Below, in pieces: positions 6,775-8,824 of a stretch of DNA of 8,824 nt (the stretch's first letter is position 1; every line of letters begins with the position of its first letter). A program made the translations under genes and the position numbers. The notes under the pieces are model-generated. The model worked only from the letters and a program-made list of their open reading frames with translations, did not search any database and had not been told where the DNA came from. Source of the DNA: Balneolales bacterium (GTDB lineage: Bacteria; Bacteroidota; Rhodothermia; Balneolales; Natronogracilivirgulaceae); contig SKYW01000082.1 of assembly GCA_007127695.1 (NCBI GenBank), positions 1-8,824 on the forward strand. The letters run 5' to 3'.

Positions 6775-7497
6775 CTATTCCGTCACAAAAACGACACCCA
6801 GCATCCGACCGCTGCGAAAACCATCCCTGCGATGGGAGTGCAGCAGCTTCTCATTCCGAACGGTGCAGGCAGTATCACGAATCACTGATGGACCAGAAAT
6901 GCCGTTTTTCAGGATCTCTTCGTAGATGAACCCCTGTAAATCAACATGGGGCTTGTGTCCGGACCGGTCCACGAAGCGTTCCGGAAACTGGGACGCCACC
7001 TCTTCACCGACTTCAAAAGCCTTCAGGGAGATGCACGGACTTATGTAAGCCTGAATCAGGTCGGGCTCTGCTCCTATATTCTCCATTTGACGCACCGCTT
7101 CGGGTATAATTCCTGCAATGGCGCCCCGCCAACCTGCATGCACTGCTGCCACAACTTTGTTCTCGCGATCCGCCAGAAGCAACGCCGCGCAATCTGCGAC
7201 GAGCACTCCCACAGCCAGGCCGGGCCGATCGGTAACCAGTCCGTCTGCCTCTCCTGCAAGACCCGGCTTATCCGTATACAACACCTGCCTGCCATGTACC
7301 TGTTTTGCCATGCACAGTGTCAGTTCCGGACGGTCAAAATACCCCGAGATAATGCTGCGGTTGTTTTCAAGCGCCTTCAACGCACCATCGGCATTCCTGG
7401 GATCCGTAACGGATTCAAACCGTGCGCCACCCTTCTCAATCTCGCGGGTGATAAACGCGGCATGCAACTCTTTTCTATCTGTCCAGATTTCAGGCAT
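6775..7497 (-). CDS. pgeF: Laccase-domain protein, PgeF/YfiH family (purine nucleoside phosphorylase / peptidoglycan editing factor)
   Basis: The protein has 240 residues, normal for this family. Members bind zinc or copper with two His and one Cys and have been shown to cleave purine nucleosides. E. coli YfiH (PgeF) also keeps wrong amino acids out of peptidoglycan precursors. The three ligands are visible: H69 in KQVHGRQV, C103 in VADCAALLLAD and H120 in AVHAGWRG. Further family blocks are EADGLVTDRPGLAVG (84-97), YISPCISLKAFEVG (151-164) and DTACT with HSHRRDGFRSGR (208-231). The ATG shares one base with the aroE stop (TGATG), so its translation is probably coupled to aroE. The link between shikimate dehydrogenase and this enzyme is positional, not a known pathway step. 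Confidence 0.9.
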   Translation of the reverse strand: MPEIWTDRKELHAAFITREIEKGGARFESVTDPRNADGALKALENNRSIISGYFDRPELTLCMAKQVHGRQVLYTDKPGLAGEADGLVTDRPGLAVGVLVADCAALLLADRENKVVAAVHAGWRGAIAGIIPEAVRQMENIGAEPDLIQAYISPCISLKAFEVGEEVASQFPERFVDRSGHKPHVDLQGFIYEEILKNGISGPSVIRDTACTVRNEKLLHSHRRDGFRSGRMLGVVFVTE

Positions 7498-8372
7498 CAG
7501 ACCGCAGCTCCGTTTTCATCCAGTGATGCGGCCACCACATCCCGGACCAGACCCATTGGCATGGCTTTACCGAACCACAGTTCAAATGACCGGGCCGCCT
7601 GATACAGGAACATGTCAAGCCCCCCGATCACTTGTGCCCCTTCATGGCGCGCCTGCTGCAACAGTTTTGTTTCGGCTGGATTGTATATGATATCATAACA
7701 AATCTTTTGTTTCAGCAACGGAACCAATCGTTCCTGCACCGGTGAACGGTCACGGTCGGGATGCATTCCCACCGGCGTGGTATTCACAAGAAGATCTGAT
7801 CCGCGGATAGCCTGTTCCAGATCATCATACGTCACAAGACGCACAACATCCGGATTCATGGTGGCCATTTCGTGCTTCCTGTATGTACGACTTACAAGAT
7901 AGATGCTCTTGCATCCGCTTTCTATCAGCCCGGCGGTTGCAGCCCTGGCGGCTCCGCCTGTTCCCAGAATGGTCGCACTGGCAATGTTCCCCAAACGCTC
8001 CAAAGGCTTCATAAAACCGTATACATCGGTGTTGTAGCCTGTCAAGAGTCCATCACGGGCATCTGGCACGATGGTATTTACTGCCCCGATTCGCCGTGCG
8101 GTATCTTCAAGCGCATCAAGCAACGATACGATTTTTTCTTTCAGCGGGATTGTGACATTGGAGCCTTTGAACCCCGGCAATGCGAAGAGACCAGGGATCA
8201 GATGGAACTCCGCAGTCGGACAGGCCACGGCATGATACTGCACAGGAATTCCGTGATAGGCAAGCGCAGCATTGTGTATTGCGGGTGAGCGGCTGTGTGA
8301 AACCGGATATCCAAGCACGCAAACAAACGGCTTGGCGACCAATTCACTATCAAGGAAAGCGGAGAGGAGCAT
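7497..8372 (-). CDS. aroE: Shikimate dehydrogenase
   Basis: This enzyme reduces 3-dehydroshikimate to shikimate with NADPH in the cytosolic pathway to chorismate and aromatic amino acids. The shikimate-binding motif GYPVSHSRSP is at 21-30 (S27 and S29 contact substrate in the family). The catalytic pair is visible: K78 in NVTIPLKEK and D116 in GYNTDVYGF. The Rossmann loop ILGTGGAARAA (135-145), SRT (161-163, an NADPH-type recognition region), NTTPVGMHP (197-205) and a C-terminal GGLDMFLYQAA are intact. The length of 291 is slightly above the usual 270-285, owing to about ten extra N-terminal residues. A TGA-TAA pair sits directly before the ATG, so the gene cannot begin further upstream; a later TTG at 8342 is possible but has no better ribosome site. 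It is first in an overlapping pair with pgeF. Confidence 0.94.
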   Translation of the reverse strand: MLLSAFLDSELVAKPFVCVLGYPVSHSRSPAIHNAALAYHGIPVQYHAVACPTAEFHLIPGLFALPGFKGSNVTIPLKEKIVSLLDALEDTARRIGAVNTIVPDARDGLLTGYNTDVYGFMKPLERLGNIASATILGTGGAARAATAGLIESGCKSIYLVSRTYRKHEMATMNPDVVRLVTYDDLEQAIRGSDLLVNTTPVGMHPDRDRSPVQERLVPLLKQKICYDIIYNPAETKLLQQARHEGAQVIGGLDMFLYQAARSFELWFGKAMPMGLVRDVVAASLDENGAAV

Positions 8373-8404
8373 TTATCAGTGGCCAGCTTGGATCACATGC
8401 GGAT

Positions 8405-8434
8405 AAAAAAAAAGGGGCACAAGCCCCCTTTTTT
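8405..8434 (-). terminator. Intrinsic terminator after the SRPBCC-type gene
   Basis: Read on the minus strand, a stem GGGGC / GCCCC with a TTGT loop (8414-8427) is followed by nine T (8413-8405), a textbook Rho-independent terminator 17 bases beyond the SRPBCC stop. The other strand shows the same stem followed by six T (8429-8434), so it could act both ways. It separates the SRPBCC transcript from aroE, which therefore probably has its own promoter in the short remaining space, though I recognise none. Confidence 0.8.
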
Positions 8435-8441
8435 AAACTCT

Positions 8442-8456
8442 GCCTGAAAATCAGGC
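8442..8456. repeat. Short perfect inverted repeat over the SRPBCC stop codon
   Basis: GCCTGA (8442-8447) and TCAGGC (8451-8456) form a 6-bp perfect stem with a three-base loop. The right arm contains the stop codon of the SRPBCC-type gene (8451-8453). It lies directly before the intrinsic terminator and may add a second hairpin protecting the mRNA 3' end. The function is inferred; the symmetry is seen. Confidence 0.4.
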
Positions 8457-8824
8457 TGTTACTTCTTCTTTCTTTTCGGAAGCAACCTCCTCTTTCTCAC
8501 TTTCGTCTTTGAAACTGCCGCTTTCTGCAAGATTTTTGAACTTCTCAAGGTCACTCAGAAGTTGATCTGGCAGTTCCTCGATAAATTTGGCCATTTCAGA
8601 AGAGGGATCACCAAAGAACGTCCGGTAATCAAGACTGAAATCCACCCTGGTGCGGGATCCGTTGTTCAACGGAGTAAAGCGAATGGTTCCGGTCTGGTTC
8701 AGGTTACCATTAATAGTGATCCAGGCAAAACGGGTATTACGCAGATCATCAATGATGTTGGTGGTCCACCGGAATTCTTCTCCACCAATTTCAGTTACGT
8801 ATTCAAAAGTTTGTGAGTTCACTT
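8451..8824 (-). CDS. SRPBCC / START-like (cyclase-dehydrase type) domain protein, N-terminus missing
   Basis: The gene runs off the right edge; its final 124 codons are visible. The pattern GGEEFRWTTNIIDDLRNTRFAW, then GTIRFTPLNNGSRTRVDFSLDYRTF, is the central part of the SRPBCC polyketide cyclase/dehydrase family: a helix-grip fold with a hydrophobic cavity, where beta strands and 'R-I-A-W' and 'G-T-V-x-F-x-P' blocks recur. The C-terminal helix (LPDQLLSDLEKFKNLAESG) is the long alpha helix closing the cavity. After it comes a highly charged Glu/Lys tail (SFKDESEKEEVASEKKEEV). GTG at 8822 is the first in-frame start codon here, but starting there would delete the first half of the fold, so I treat the gene as partial. 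The ligand is unknown. An intrinsic terminator follows the stop, so it ends its own transcript. Confidence 0.75.
   Translation of the reverse strand, partial: VNSQTFEYVTEIGGEEFRWTTNIIDDLRNTRFAWITINGNLNQTGTIRFTPLNNGSRTRVDFSLDYRTFFGDPSSEMAKFIEELPDQLLSDLEKFKNLAESGSFKDESEKEEVASEKKEEVTA

Noticed and set aside
6946..7602. A 218-codon open frame on the + strand with several Cys and His residues
   Set aside because: It is antisense to pgeF and aroE. The Cys/His content reflects reverse-complemented Ala/Thr and Met/Val codons rather than a spaced zinc motif.
8820..8822. GTG as the true start of the SRPBCC-type gene
   Set aside because: Starting here would omit the N-terminal half of the domain, and the visible part begins in the middle of the fold; the gene more likely continues beyond the right edge.

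Overview
The window looks like chromosomal DNA from a Bacteroidota-type bacterium, most likely the Balneolota/Rhodothermota side. The evidence is a pair of PorV/PorQ-like outer-membrane barrel genes, a secreted propeller protein with a FlgD-like C-terminal Ig domain ('YPNPFSP' motif), and few Shine-Dalgarno sequences. The phylum assignment is inference. Nothing in the window looks like a phage, plasmid, insertion sequence or CRISPR array, and I saw no tRNA or rRNA gene.

Layout: the window holds two convergent blocks. Block 1 (+ strand, 1-2548) has the 3' end of a propeller/FlgD-Ig protein, then two tightly spaced PorV/PorQ-like genes. The likely theme is surface proteins and their export by a type IX-like system. 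Block 2 (- strand, 8824 down to 2625) has, in transcription order, a partial SRPBCC/START-like gene closed by an intrinsic terminator, then aroE and pgeF (translationally coupled), a 164-base gap, and dxr, rseP, psd and pssA packed with 3 to 24 base gaps. The two blocks meet at a 76-base convergent spacer that contains an array of about eight imperfect 7-bp repeats. The last repeat unit overlaps the pssA stop codon.

How the genes fit together: dxr makes MEP for isoprenoids, which also feed the undecaprenyl and quinone pools. RseP is a membrane protease of the site-2 family. PssA followed by Psd converts CDP-diacylglycerol through phosphatidylserine to phosphatidylethanolamine. Together dxr-rseP-psd-pssA is an envelope-biogenesis cluster. 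aroE supplies shikimate for aromatic compounds. PgeF is a laccase-domain enzyme linked to purine nucleoside cleavage and peptidoglycan fidelity.

Most of the window is ordinary core metabolism. The features worth a second look are the heptad array at the convergent junction, the PorV-like pair beside a sorted-type surface protein, and four neighbouring gene junctions where the downstream gene lies in the same reading frame as the upstream stop codon with no further stop between them. I found no clear evidence of an undescribed system.
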